64,000 nucleotides of DNA from Achatina immaculata (GCA_009760885.1 CM019719.1:41041584-41105583); one strand, 5' to 3'; shown: positions 44,812 through 56,277, numbered from the stretch's first letter. A program made the numbers and translations. Notes: generated from the sequence alone by a model not told the origin.

Positions 44812-45046
44812 CAGTGGTTCTCATACAATTTTCTGACTGTCCCTCCTGCCCTCTCTTGCCTTCTAGCCCACATCTCTGCCACTGCCCCCTCTATAATCAC
44901 AGATCTCAAACGGTTCTGATTTCTTCTGCCATTCTCTTTATCCCTCACTCCCCTATCCGATCTTCTTTTCGCCCCCTGGGGGTTTGTTGGGGGGGGGGGG
45001 GGGGGGGGAGGAAGAGCGTTACTGCCCACTTTGAAAATCATTGAGG
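44812..45046. mobile_element. hAT-like MITE, probable
   Basis: The left end CAGTGGTTCTCATACAATTT and the right end, read inward, CAATGATTTTCAAAGTGG form imperfect terminal inverted repeats of the CAGTGGTTCTCAA type common in hAT elements. About 235 bp, non-coding, pyrimidine-rich, with a G run at 44990-45007. Flanking 8-mers agree only in part, so the TSD is unconvincing. Confidence 0.55.
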
Positions 45047-45309
45047 TAGACTGTTCTAGTTTGCCACTAATAAACCTAACAGCGGCCGTGACACGGAGCT
45101 GTTGAATTAGACTTGACACAGAAGAAGCCACGTGGAACCAGCAGGCATATACTGACGCTTTGTTACAGATATTTGCTCTCACCCACGATCAACAGTGCAG
45201 TGATCTTTTTTTTTTTTTTGTCTACCATTTTCAGATTCCCAGTGGGGCAGCTTTTACTCTTTTCAACTGATTGACGTTTGTCTCTCCCTGGCAGGCGTCT
45301 CTGTTTCTT

Positions 45310-45620
45310 AAATGTAACCTTCATGACGCGACAGAGTTAGCGACCTATAGCTGACTAAGACCCTGTCCCGCTTGGCTAACGGGGGAGGGATCGTCATAGT
45401 CCTCATGGTGGTGGATTCTGCTAAAGAAGCATTGCACACCCCCTGCTTTTTAGCTGTACTCCGGGATTGAAAAAGTAGCTGCCATAACCCGCTCCCACGC
45501 GGATACGATGCTGTGCCTCAACACCCCTACAGTATCGGCTACAAAGAACACCAGCTCGCAGTTACTGGGAGACAGCAAAGACAAGACAAGACAGGACAAG
45601 ACAGGACAAGACAAGATGTG
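45310..45620 (+). mobile_element. dispersed repeat R1 copy 4 with (ACAAG)n tail
   Basis: It passes through TAGCGACCTATAGCTGAC, TCTGCTAAAGAAGCATTGCA, CACCAGCTCGCAGTTACTGG and ends in an ACAAG/ACAGG run at 45574-45616. It sets the element's orientation and 3' tail most clearly. Confidence 0.82.
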
Positions 45621-45624
45621 ACGC

Positions 45625-46570
45625 AAACGGAGTTCAGTATTATACGCATGAGATATCGTATATTGCCCTTCAACCTCTGTTTGGATCTATCAACCGTATG
45701 TGCTGTGTTATTCAGAGTTCCTCTTGGAGCATACAAGTAATGTCCCGCCTTGTAACAGATATATTAAACATTTATGGGGTTGTTTCCCCTGCCATATGTT
45801 TACCTTGTGTTATCTCAAGAAGAGTTGAGTGATTGATTCCCCACTGAGTAACGAATCGGACAGAAGCTTCGGGAAGCAAATTTTCCACGTCCAGTGAATG
45901 TTTTCTCGAGGACACGAAGTTTTGTAAGGAAAGGTTTGGAGTGATGATCTTCGAGTAGTCTACGAGGGTCTGTGTCTCACGTTCGGACAGGGAGCACAGT
46001 CCTGCTTTGGCTCACATGTCGAGAGAGAGAGCTATCATTTCGTCATAAAATGACTGAGTTTAAGAAAGCGACAAAATGTCTCTTCTTTTTATGTGTTTTG
46101 TAGAAAACTACCGGCCGCTAGTGTTCGTTGCCAGTGTTCTGATGTCAGATATAACTTTTCCCCTGAACTGTGTGAAGTAGGTATGATCATCAGCATATCA
46201 TTCAGATTTCATCATCATCGTGTTCCATTAAGTAAATCTGTTATGAAGTCGTCCAATGACGTGTTTGTTCCACTAAATGTAGTTCAAATGTGACTTGACT
46301 GAACCTGGAATTCCTGTCAAGTAAATGTCGTGCAGGAGTTCTGTAGTTGTTCTGTTTGACTTACGACAAATAAGTCACGGGGCAGTTTGAATGACGGACA
46401 ATCAGAACGCTCATGGGAACCAGTGGACATCTGAAGAGTGGAGCCAAAATATTGGTTAATCCATCAAGCTGGACTTGAAGATAAAAAGGGGAGCAGAGAG
46501 ACAGGGGGACGGAGAGGTACGGCAGTGTTCATTTGAATCTACTTTATCTCCTCTCTCTATTTCTTCGTCC
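45625..46570. other. unassigned stretch
   Basis: No gene recognised. Confidence 0.5.
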
Positions 46571-46574
46571 TGTG

Positions 46575-46672
46575 TGTTTTTGTATGATTAAGGCTCAAGT
46601 CGAAACGTCACAACTTTGTAGTCGTTAAGCAATAAAGCTGCTCCTACTTTTTCCCTAGTTTATACATACAGG
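46575..46672 (+). mobile_element. Penelope-like 3'-end fragment
   Basis: Collinear with 24403-24492: ATTAAGGCTCAAGTCGAAAC, TCGTTAAGCAATAAAGCTG, CCCTAGTTTATA. Confidence 0.58.
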
Positions 46673-46856
46673 AGAGAGGAGACAGAGGAAGGAGCTCGAA
46701 GACGGAGGAACAAGGACGGTCAGTGAATAGAGACCGGTCCAGAAGTCAAATGAAGGAGCACGAGGAGGAAGGAACCCCCAAGAAGAGGAAGTCCAGAGGC
46801 TAGAGGACAAGTCAGGGGGATCGCCAGAAGTAGATAGAGAAGAGCAGCAGGAGAAG

Positions 46857-47342
46857 TAGAGAACACACACCAGAGCGACACGGGGGCAACAGAAACACGA
46901 AGAACAAGAAAGAGAACGAGATGATATAGAATCAAAATTAGTGTTAGACTGAAGTTGTGATTCAAGTGATTAAGAAGATTTGATACTTTTGGAGTTTCGA
47001 GTAAAGTGATTTTAGACGAGAAACTAGTTGACCACGTGCTGTAGATCTAATATAATACTGAGTTAGGAAATGTTCTCGTATCAAATGTAGATTATTGTGA
47101 AGTTGAGAACATTGAGAAATGTTACATGTAGAACATGTTAGAGTTTGATATTGTGAACAAATGTTTATGTGCTTAAAACGACGAAACTAACTAAGATTAT
47201 GTCATATTACATCTTAGTACAAGTGATGTTACCAATTGTTGAATCTGATACCTTAATTGTCAGGATTAAATAATGATGTGAACATTTCATCGGACTTGCT
47301 CTGATCTAGTGAATGTTGTAATGTCTGTGAAACATATCCTAG
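46857..47342 (+). repeat. 490-bp direct repeat, left copy (possible LTR)
   Basis: Nearly identical to 49354-49849 across its length, from AGAGAACACACACCAGAG to GTCTGTGAAACATAT and CTAG. The copies enclose about 2.0 kb of non-coding DNA. That layout fits a non-autonomous LTR element or a segmental duplication. I see no clear TG...CA ends, primer-binding site or polypurine tract. Orientation is arbitrary. Confidence 0.75.
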
Positions 47343-47589
47343 ACTTCAGAAATCAGGTTGTGCGTGAAGATACACGACAGTAATCTCAACAAAGAACAAC
47401 TTAATCATCTTCAATCTTCATCAATAATATGATAGTTCACACATATACAAGGCAAAATGAATAAAAGAATCAATATTTCATTTACGAAAGGATTTTCTTT
47501 CAAGTATAACGGACAAGACAAATCGATAGCAACATATATCAGGCGTTCTTACAGTTGCTACGAGGACGAAGGAGCTAAAATTACGTAAA

Positions 47590-48627
47590 GGGAACCCCGT
47601 CAGAAGTAGTCATACCTATATAAGAAAAAACCACCACATGCATATTAAGCAAGCCACCAGAGATAATCTTACCTATGTAAATAAAAGCCACCAGTGCTAA
47701 TCACATCTGAGCAAACCGCTAGAGGTAATCACACCTGTGTAAAGAAAAATAGTCAGTGCTAATCACATGTGCATCATGCAAACCATCAGAGATTATCATG
47801 CTTACGTGAAGCGAACCATCAGAAGTAATCTCACCTACATGAAGCAAACCACTAGAAGTAATCACATTACATGAAGCAAAACCACCAGAAATAATCACAT
47901 CTACACGAAGCAAACCACCAGAGGTAATCACATCTACATGAAGCAAGCCGCCGAAGTAATCACATTACATGAAACAAACCACTAGATGTAATCACATCTG
48001 CATGAAGCAAACCACCAGAAGTAATCACATCTACATGAAGCAAGCCGCCGAAGTAATCACATTACATGAAGAAAACCACCAGAAATAATCACATCTACAC
48101 GAAGCAAACCACCAGAGGTAATCACATCTACATGAAGCAAGCCGCCGAAGTAATCACATTACATGAAGAAAACCACCAGACGTAATCACATCTGCATGAA
48201 GCAAACCACAAGATGTAATCACAACTACAGGAAGCAAACCACAAGATGTAATCACACCGACAGGAAGCAAACCACAATATGTAATCACAACTACAGGAAG
48301 CAAACCACAAGATGTAATCACACCTACAGGAAGCAAACCACAAGATGTAATCACACCTACAGGAAGCAAACCACAAGATGTAATCACACCTGCAGGAAGC
48401 AAACCACAAGATGTAATCACACCGACAGGAAGCAAACCACAATATGTAATCACAACTACAGGAAGCAAACCACAAGATGTAATCACACCTACAGGAAGCA
48501 AACCACAAGATGTAATCACACCTACAGGAAGCAAACCACAAGATGTAATCGCACCTACAGAAAGCAAACCACAAGATGTAATCACACCTACAGAAAGCAA
48601 ACCACAAGATGTAATCACAACTATATA
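47590..48627. repeat. 33-bp minisatellite, about 1 kb
   Basis: Uniform units (GGAAGCAAACCACAAGATG with TAATCACACCTAC) run from about 48190 to 48627. To the left, 47590-48190, the units are diverged, with longer-period duplicates (AAGCCGCCGAAGTAATCACA). The 11-residue translated repeat keeps frames open on both strands. Confidence 0.93.
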
Positions 48628-48629
48628 AC

Positions 48630-49350
48630 GCGAACTCCAGGCACAGAATTAGCTTCCTCCCTTGGAGCGAGACGCAAGAGCATTAATCCTAGGCCTTAAG
48701 TGACTGACAGGGAGGATGCGCCACCATCAGCTGGATCAACTTGACCCAATAAACGATCTTTAGCAGCGACTGATTATGGGGTAACTGACTATGAGGGTAA
48801 TTCTGTCGCAAGGCAGACGATGGATTAGAAGTTAAAATGCGCATTATTCGAATTTTACAAACCACAAGAATGGCATGACAGTTCTATATGGGCCAAAGAG
48901 AAGATGGGACAACAAAACAGTACCAGCTGTCAGCAAAGTCTGGAAGATAAGACGAACCCCCTCCCCTCCCCCACAAAACTATATCTAAGACAGCAGGTTA
49001 ACTGTTCTGATACAACCGGGCATTGTCTCCCCTTTTCTTTAAGTGGATAGTGTAGTCTGCCCTTTGTGATGATAAAATCGTTACAGTCGTCGATAGCCTA
49101 GGGTAGAAAAGATGTTTCGTGAGAGAAACTACGGACACATAGAAATACCATCCATCGGTTATACTAGGTCTGGCTAAGTTCATAGCTTCCTATAATGAAA
49201 TACTGAGAGGGTTGGGGCGGGGGCGGCCAATTGTGTTTGCCGGTGTTTTACTTAGAAGCCTGAGGTCGTCTTTTCGTCAAACCAGAGATGTAACGCAGAA
49301 GAGAAGTCTGAAGCTGTTAGATTTAACAGAATGATGGTTGAGAGGTCCTG
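48630..49350. other. unassigned stretch between satellite and right direct repeat
   Basis: No frame recognised. A G-rich patch lies near 49208-49227. Confidence 0.5.
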
Positions 49351-49353
49351 TCT

Positions 49354-49849
49354 AGAGAATACACACCAGAGAGACGCTGAGGCAACATAAACACAGAAGA
49401 ACAAGAAAGAGAACGAGACGTTATAGAATCAGAAGTAGTGTTAGACTGAAGTTGTGATTCAAGTGATTAAGAAGATTTGATACTTTTGGAGTTTCGAGTA
49501 AAGTGATTTTAGACGAGAAACTAGTTGAACACGTGTTCTAATATAATACATGATCTAATATAATACTGAGTTAGGAAATGTTCTCGTATCAAGTGTAGAA
49601 TATTGTGAAGTTGAGAACACTGAGACATGTTACATGTAGAACATGTTAGAGTTTGATATTGTGAACAAATGTTTATGTGCTTCAACGACGAAACTAACTA
49701 AGATTATGTCATATTACATCTTAATACAAGTGATGTTACCAACTGTTGAATCTGATACCTTAATTGTCAGGATTAAATAATGATGTGAACATTTCATCGG
49801 ACTTGCTCTGATCTAGTGAATGTTGTAATGTCTGTGAAACATATTCTAG
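49354..49849 (+). repeat. 490-bp direct repeat, right copy (possible LTR)
   Basis: Matches 46857-47342 with scattered substitutions and a small local duplication (CTAATATAATAC twice near 49538-49565). The repeat identity ends abruptly at CTAG on both sides. Confidence 0.75.
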
Positions 49850-49961
49850 TCGAATATGGGGAAGGTTGCTAGATGTTTTCGGGGCTGGGGGGTAGCTACA
49901 AGCTCGACCCAGTGGTCTCAGGTGAAGTTTTTACATCGCATCACATAAGAGCTCAGATGAG

Positions 49962-50120
49962 TGAGCAGAAAGACAGTGTAAAATAACACACATACTTAGC
50001 AAACATCGTACATGGACAGAAAGACAGTGTAGAATACCACACATACTTAGCAAAACATCGTACATGGACAGAAAGACAGTGTAAAATAACACACAAACTT
50101 AGTAAACATCGAACATGAGT
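49962..50120. repeat. 51-bp tandem repeat, three units
   Basis: The unit contains GACAGAAAGACAGTGTA and ACACATACTTAGCAAACATC. Confidence 0.9.
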
Positions 50121-50463
50121 TTCAAAAAGAAACTGACAAGCATTTTTGACCAAATTACAGGGCAGCGAGCAATTTTTTAAAACTTATTTACATAAGAAGT
50201 ACATTAACGCACAGTCAATGTAATGTGTGTATTTTGAAAGTACTAAAGAAATATGGTTAACTGTACGAGAGTCCAACAACAAGAACAAAAGGTATGGCTA
50301 CTAGAGAAATTTATTACCAAGTGCCCCACAGTGTGAAGAAGTTAGAGAACCACTCTTTAACTGAACGCTGGAGGGATGGGATGGGGGTGGCGAACACCCT
50401 GGATCAGCTTCTCTCTGTAAAATGTCCAGCTGGTCCCACTGGACTGTCCCTTTCTCTGAATAC

Positions 50464-51175
50464 GGTAGACAGAGGTGTATGGTGCAGTTTTACAAAGTGA
50501 GGGAGGGAGTGAGTAAGGTGAGAAAAAAAAAACGAATAGAGAGTATGAGAATGTATAAATGAAAAACATACAACATCCGATATTTCGTCGTGAGCCTTAT
50601 TCGAGGATACATACAAAACGAGACAAAAACACGAAAACTTATCTGAATGTGTCTTCCTCCAAGTCGAAAACAGAAATGTGTGTAGTAGAAGGGAGAAGGA
50701 AAGATCACGCTACCTCCAACAAAAGATGCCCGATAGAGCCAATCGTAAAGAAGAGGTGGAGAGAGAAGAGGAGAACAAGTGGGAGAAAGGGGTGGGGGGA
50801 AGGCAATAGAAACATGATAGCCGCTAGAGATGTCGGGGGGGGGGGGGAAGGGGAGGGAAAAGGGGACGCGGAGAGATAATGAATGAAGAACATAAACACC
50901 TTCAGGGGGGAGAAAATGTGAAACTGCTGAATAGGATATATATGTTGGCAGAGAAGAAAATAAGGTGGTGGTAGGGAGGGGTAGCATAGAGAAAGAAAGT
51001 AGAGTTTAAAAAAAAAGTGGAAAAATGAAGAAGTTACAGAAAGCTGAAGACATTGTTAATTCCAGCTGGGTGGAGACAGCCATCTGGAAAATAAGGCGCT
51101 GTTCTAGGACCCTCCGAGATCGTACATCAGCAGAACAAGAGCGGATCGCACTAACAGAAATGTCCTGTTTACCCC
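50464..51175 (-). repeat. Penelope-like inverted repeat, left arm
   Basis: About 712 bp that recurs in opposite orientation at 51706-52409. On the minus strand it carries the last third of the GIY-YIG protein, a pyrimidine-rich 3' non-coding part with a C run, and AAGGCTCACGACGAAA at about 50583-50598. Confidence 0.85.
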
Positions 51176-51617
51176 TGTGGTTGCTAAGGCAAAAATGTTT
51201 AGCCACAGGTGTCCAGGCCCTCTTAGAAATATCACTGAGATGCTGGCGAAATCGATCTCCTAACCATAAGCCAGTCTCCCCTATGTACTTCAAACCGCAA
51301 CGTTTGCACATGATAGCATAAATAACATTACGTGAAGTACAAGTGAAACCCTCCTGAACTGATAACGTGGACTTAGAGAAGGAGATCTGGCTAGCTTCGA
51401 CAACAAACGGACAAGTGTTACATCTACGGCGTCCGCAACGTCTGGTACCATAAAAAGTGTCATCTGTCTTAAGATGACTACGAATTAAAAGGTCCCTGAG
51501 GTTCTTGTCCCGTCTGTAGGCCACTAATGGGGGTTCCCGCATTAGCCATATATCGCGGCAACAAGCCCTCACCCCTAAACCGCACTGTAGCTCGGACAGA
51601 GTGAAACTAGTACTCAC
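51006..51617 (-). CDS. GIY-YIG endonuclease domain of a Penelope-like element, 5' partial
   Basis: The 203-residue frame has a Cys cluster CGRRRCNTCP at 61-70, NVIYAI at 97-102 and KYIGET at 110-115 (a GIY-YIG core), DRFRQHLSDI with Arg123 and His126 at 121-130, PVAKHF at 137-142, and a late Glu in LEQRLI at 171-176. This order is that of the C-terminal nuclease of Penelope-like retroelements, which nicks target DNA. The expected RT domain upstream is missing. The frame starts without an ATG, at a junction near 51617, and sequence beyond it is unrelated. It ends in a Phe-rich tail and TAA-type stop inside the left inverted-repeat arm. Confidence 0.85.
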   Translation of the reverse strand: MSTSFTLSELQCGLGVRACCRDIWLMREPPLVAYRRDKNLRDLLIRSHLKTDDTFYGTRRCGRRRCNTCPFVVEASQISFSKSTLSVQEGFTCTSRNVIYAIMCKRCGLKYIGETGLWLGDRFRQHLSDISKRAWTPVAKHFCLSNHRGKQDISVSAIRSCSADVRSRRVLEQRLIFQMAVSTQLELTMSSAFCNFFIFPLFF

Positions 51618-51705
51618 GTACCACCCTCATAGCTTGGCAGTTAAAAACATACTGTTTCGCCATTTCCATCTCCTCCAGACCGAGCCTGAGACACGTGAAC
51701 TTTTT
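51176..51705 (-). mobile_element. central spacer of the Penelope-like inverted repeat
   Basis: About 530 bp of single-copy sequence between the two arms. It holds the Cys cluster and GIY-YIG core on the minus strand and, beyond 51617, about 90 bases of unknown origin. The arm junctions lie at GGGGT next to 51175 and 51706. Confidence 0.75.
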
Positions 51706-52450
51706 GGGGTAAACAGGACATTTCTGTTAGTGCGATCCGCTCTTGTTCTGCTGATGTTCGATCTCGGAGGGTCCTAGAACAGCACCTTATTTTCCAGATG
51801 GCTGTCTCCACCCAGCTGGAATTAACAATGTCTTCAGCTTTCTGTAACTTCTTCATTTTTCCACTTTTTAAAAAAAACTCTACTTTCTTTCTCTATGCTA
51901 CCCCTCCCTACCACCACCTTATTTTCTTCTCTGCCAACATATATATCCTATTCAGCAGTTTCACATTTTCTCCCCCCTGCAGGTGTTTATGTTCTTCATT
52001 CATTATCTCTCCGCGTCCCCTTTTCCCTCCCCTTCCCCCCCCCCCCCGACATCTCTAGCGGCTATCATGTTTCTATTGCCTTCCCCCACCCCTTTCTCTC
52101 ACTTGTTCTCCTCTTCTCTCTCCACCTCTTCTTTACGATTGGCTCTATCGGGCATCTTTTGTTGGAGGTAGCGTGACCTTTCCTTCTCACTTCAACACAT
52201 TTCTGTTTTCGACTTGGAGGAAGACACATTCAGATAAGTTTTCGTGTTTTTGTCTTGTTTTGTATGTATCCTCGAATAAGGCTCACGCTGAAATATCGGA
52301 TGTTGTATGTTTTTTATTTATACATTCTCATACTTTCTATTCGTTTATTTCTCACCTTACTCACTCCGTCCCTCACTTTGTAAAACTGCACCATACACCT
52401 CTGTCTACCTTATTTATTTAAACCAGTTTTACTGCAGTCGCCATCCCTTT
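51706..52450 (+). repeat. Penelope-like inverted repeat, right arm
   Basis: Matches the left arm to about 52409, then continues TTTTACTGCAGTCGCCATCC, the 3' end seen in pairs 1 and 2. It encodes the same C-terminal VSTQLELTMSSAFCNF on the + strand and carries AAGGCTCACGCTGAAA at 52278-52293. Confidence 0.83.
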
Positions 52451-52502
52451 TCTCTGAATACCACCTCTTAGTTCTACTGGCATACAGGAGATCTGTTAGT
52501 GA

Positions 52503-52538
52503 GTCAAAGTTCCGCAAGGGACATGCAAATGACTGACT
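52503..52538 (+). mobile_element. RTE family A 3'-terminal scrap with TGAC tail
   Basis: Only AAAGTTCCGCAAGGGACATG and CAAATGACTGAC remain. Confidence 0.7.
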
Positions 52539-52639
52539 TCTACTGGATTGACGCCCCCCTACCCCACCCCACTAATTGACCACTACTTGTTCGCCTTAAA
52601 TAGTAGATTCATGGCCGTTATGAAAATTACCAATCGACT

Positions 52640-53031
52640 GTAAAGAGTGGCCTTACAGTGGATACCATCCCACTGTAACATTACAGGGAACGGGAAAAAG
52701 CCCATTCACTAGCAAAGACAGAGCGGAGAACTCACCCAAGACCCGAGCTCATCATTTCATGAAGCCAAAACACTTACCAAAGCCAAATACAAAACCAAGG
52801 GGGTAAAGAAAATGTCCAAGTTATAAAAAGGAGTGATCCTATCGCCAAATGGACATAGTACAGGTCAAGATCGTCCGACTTCGCACAGACTACAATAAAC
52901 TGAGATATCACAGCTATAGCAAACTGAAGACTGGCACAACGGATGAATGGGGATGTAGCACTGGAAAGAATGACAGCCCTAGCATCAGATGCGAGGCTGC
53001 CCTGCATATGAGGAGCAAAGAAGGACTATAG
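52640..53031 (+). pseudogene. RNase H and C-terminal remnant of a non-LTR LINE
   Basis: The + strand reads LQWIPSHCNITGNGKK, the RNase H LQW-PSH-GNE-AD block with the late Asp lost. Then HEAKTLTKAKYKT, and after a frameshift VRLRTDYNKLRYHSYSKLK and a degenerate Cys-rich segment. It is related to, but distinct from, the RNase H element at 14755 and 30061. Confidence 0.68.
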
Positions 53032-53034
53032 CTA

Positions 53035-53685
53035 TCATCAATATCAATCCAGACAAGGCTGTATGTAGTGGTGGATCGTCCATTTAGGCGGAACAGGTTT
53101 CGGGCCTGAGGGAGGCTCAGAAAGGAAGGGAACCAGACGTCAAGCAAATAATAATTTTAAATAAAACAGATTATTACCTACGAAGTTTTATTTCAGGAGA
53201 TGAACGATGTAACCTGAGGAGGGGTTGGAGGGGGTGGGTGGGGTGGGGTTGGGACTCTTATTAAGTTTAGCCTAGGGGCCGCTGGTTAATCTGCCCCTGG
53301 TTGTATGGCGATGTCGACAGTCTGAAGCCGACGGCTGTTTCCTTCTACGATATCCAATATCTTGACGTCTGAAAATGATCGAAGAAGAAGAATAGGACGA
53401 GTCTGAACACTGGTTTTGGAACAAAATGTGAATATTTTTCTCCAAGCCGGTTACAGATACCTTTACGCGAAACATCTCACTTTGGTGCCCTTGTTTGTAG
53501 TAAACAAAACATTCACTAGAAACATAGGACCTCCTCCTTTCCGTTACAACCAATCAAAGAACTAGGATGTGATGTGGTAATTTTAGGAATTACAAAACAT
53601 CTGGACAATATTATGCTTTCTGAACGTATTGCACACTTAAATTACAAGTAAAAACTTTTTTTTTCAATATATAGTAGTATTATTT
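53035..53685. other. unassigned stretch
   Basis: A G/T-rich patch lies near 53218-53253. No gene. Confidence 0.5.
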
Positions 53686-53689
53686 ATGT

Positions 53690-54195
53690 GCCGTGCTGGA
53701 TAGCGTGGGAGGTCATGTTTCTCCATCTTGTACGATTTTTAGTGTTTTCGGTCAGTTCATTTCATTTTCCCGTGCCACTTGGTCAGTCCACTGAGATGTG
53801 TGTATCTCTTCCCCCCATTCCCTTGAGTTTTCCAGTCATTACCAAGTTTTTCCAACTCCTCTTTTCTCAAGAAATGTCCAAGGAATTTTGACTCTCTGTT
53901 TCTTAATGTTTCAACTAGTTTCAGTCGTTCTGAAACTTCACTGAGGACATCGTTTTTTCTCTATCTATCCAATGTATTTGTTGGATCTTTGTTGTTTTTT
54001 TTTAAAGTCACATTTATTTATAATCTTTTTTGTTGACTATCCAAGTTTCACAACCATATAGTAATGTAGTACTCTTTTCCTTACCTTTAGGGGCATTTTT
54101 CTTATTTCTTAGTATTTTCTGAACTAATCGTCAGTTCATTTCATTTGTGCACTCACCATCAGGTGTTATTGTTGTTCTAAGGTACAGTAACTAGT
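53690..54195 (-). mobile_element. RTE-like LINE (family C) 3' coding remnant
   Basis: The minus strand reads DGECTNEM, TLLYGCETWIVN, RNRESKFLGHFLRKEELE and GKRYTH across several frames, the post-RT part of an RTE protein. It may be the 3' half of the element whose RT core lies at 55445-55770. Confidence 0.65.
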
Positions 54196-54296
54196 GACCG
54201 TGTCGTCCCCTTATTTACTAGTGACCGTGTCGTCCCCTTATTTACTAGTGACCGTGTCGTCCCCTTATTTACTAGTGACCGTGTCGTCCCCTTAGA
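54190..54296. repeat. 27-bp tandem repeat, four units
   Basis: The unit is ACTAGTGACCGTGTCGTCCC followed by CTTATTT. Confidence 0.93.
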
Positions 54297-54377
54297 AAAG
54301 ATGCAGTACTTTGATATGTGTGCGCGCCTCCTCTTTCTTTCTCTAAGTGTTGACACTAAATGATACGGTATGATCTA

Positions 54378-54836
54378 GTTGCACATCATCATCATCATCA
54401 TCGTCATGACGTGCCGTGCCGACTGGCGTTGGCTATTATGCTTCTCCAGAGTACACAATCCTTCATGCAGGCCATCAGCTCAGTTGGTGATCTCCTCTCA
54501 CACCATCTCGTCAGACTGTCCAGTATAATTTCTCTTGGTCTTCCTCTTGATCTTCTTCCTTCTATTTTTCCTGTTGTTATAACATTTTCAATCCCCCCTC
54601 TTCTCATTGCATGTCTTATGAAAGTACATTGTCTCTCTCCTATTTTTTTTGGACAAGATTTTTTGTCCCTTCAGCTCTTCTCATACATTCTTCATTAGTT
54701 ATTTTTGCTGTCCAGGGGATTCGCAACATTGTTCTAATAAACCACATTTCTGCTGCGTCCAATGATTTTTGTGCAGACCTGCCTATTGTCCATGATTCAC
54801 TTCCATATAACAAGATAGGTTCAATATAGCATTTTA
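54378..54836 (-). mobile_element. RTE family B copy 2, 5'-truncated
   Basis: Begins with a (CAT)n tail at 54384-54400 (TGA on the element strand) and encodes, on the minus strand, [18 protein letters not shown] and the [11 protein letters not shown]-terminus in two frames. Breaks off at AGCATTTTA near 54836. Confidence 0.86.
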
Positions 54837-54840
54837 CAAA

Positions 54841-55021
54841 AACAACGGTTACACAAATAAACGACACAAAAGTCCTGTAAGACAGACTCTCGACAGCTAC
54901 CTTGGCAAGACATCTCACGTAATGGACGAATAATTGACATAGCATGATTACCAAGACCGACCTTCAAGTAAAATCAGGTGTCTTTAATGGATGACTCCGG
55001 ATGATGATGATGATGATGATA
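54841..55021 (+). other. possible TE 3' end with (GAT)n
   Basis: A 22-base (ATG)n at 55000-55021 follows unrecognised sequence. By analogy with other sites it may be a LINE tail, but no coding motif supports it. Confidence 0.3.
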
Positions 55022-55444
55022 ATCGATAGTGACTAAAGCACAACAAGTCACACATCATATTACTCACAAAGACATAATAGATAACAAGCTCAAATGGCTC
55101 TTTCTAATACAACCAACTGGAGCCACCAAATAATATGAAACACAGGCAAAACGGATACATGTCTATTTCTTCGGCTCTCGATGAGTATAGACTTAACATC
55201 ACCAGCACTACATCCTCTCGGCACAAGACGAAAACTCAGATTAAATCAAGAAAGTAGTTTAGGTATTTTCAAACTGACGCACACTTCACACCATTCTCTT
55301 GCAAAAGATTATTGCTGGCTCAACTGACTTCCAATTAACACAAAGGCTATCACCCTGGAAGCCCAAGAAATAGCAATAATCAGGGGCGTTAACTTTTCCT
55401 ATATTATTTCTAGGGTTGCACACCCTTACAAACAAATTCTGTTA

Positions 55445-55770
55445 CATATGTTTATTATTATTATTATTTCTTTTTTTTATATTACCATTGTTTCTGTCTC
55501 GTTGCTGTTTAGATGTAGACCTTCTTTGTTGGTCTATTCAATAATCTTCTTCGCAAGTTTCTTCGCAAACTGCTTTCACTTTCTGCTGTTAGAACTGTCT
55601 CATCTGCATATCTCAGGTTATTGATATTATTGCCTGCTATTTTAATTCCTTTCATATTTTTAAAGACCTCTCATCTCATTATGTTTTCACTGCATAATGA
55701 GAATAGATCAGACGACAGTACAGACCCTTGTCTTACGCCTCGATTTATATCTTGATTTAAAACGAGGCGT
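55445..55770 (-). pseudogene. RTE-like RT core remnant (family C)
   Basis: The minus strand reads NRGVRQGSVLSSDLF, SENIMR, a stop, NINNLRYADETVL and LHLNSNETET. The YADD motif has become YADE. The position relative to 53690-54195 fits one element split by later insertions. Confidence 0.72.
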
Positions 55771-55774
55771 AAGA

Positions 55775-56270
55775 TCCTGTATCAAGGTATGCTAACAGAA
55801 TATATCCAAAGGATGTGAGGGACCCTTCTTCTATAATAGTAATAAAATTCGTTGTTATAAGAGGGAGTAAACTGAATGATCTGGTCGCTCATAATAATAG
55901 CGCCCTAACATTAAACGTAATCTGACTGAGTGCTTAGTCTCTTTGTAACAGCAGCGCAAGTCAGTGCTTGCCCATTACTTTGTTATACTGAGACGGCTGC
56001 TGGAGAAGGTGTATATTAGCCAAAAAGGTTATGTAAACATTACCGGAGGTGTTTACTTCGCGTTTTCGAAGCTGTTGTATAGAAATAGGGGGAAAACTTT
56101 GTTACAGAACAGCGGAATGTTTTTTCATTTGGGGGAGGGGGGAAGAGAAGAGCAGGAGGAGTTATAGTGGATAGAAAAAAAAAGTATTAGAACTATTTAA
56201 AACAAAAATAGTAACATCGCTATTATTAACACTATATCCAGGTGCCTATGTGGCACAATAGGGCTACTTT
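55775..56270. other. unassigned stretch
   Basis: Nothing recognised apart from a G-rich patch near 56131-56143. Confidence 0.5.
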
Positions 56271-56277
56271 TGCCACC

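Noticed and set aside
47719..48699. Cys-rich repeat proteins on both strands
   Set aside because: They are frames through a 33-bp minisatellite, with no signal peptide or start context.
50559..50879. Basic 106-residue + strand frame
   Set aside because: Antisense of the Penelope-like 3' non-coding region.
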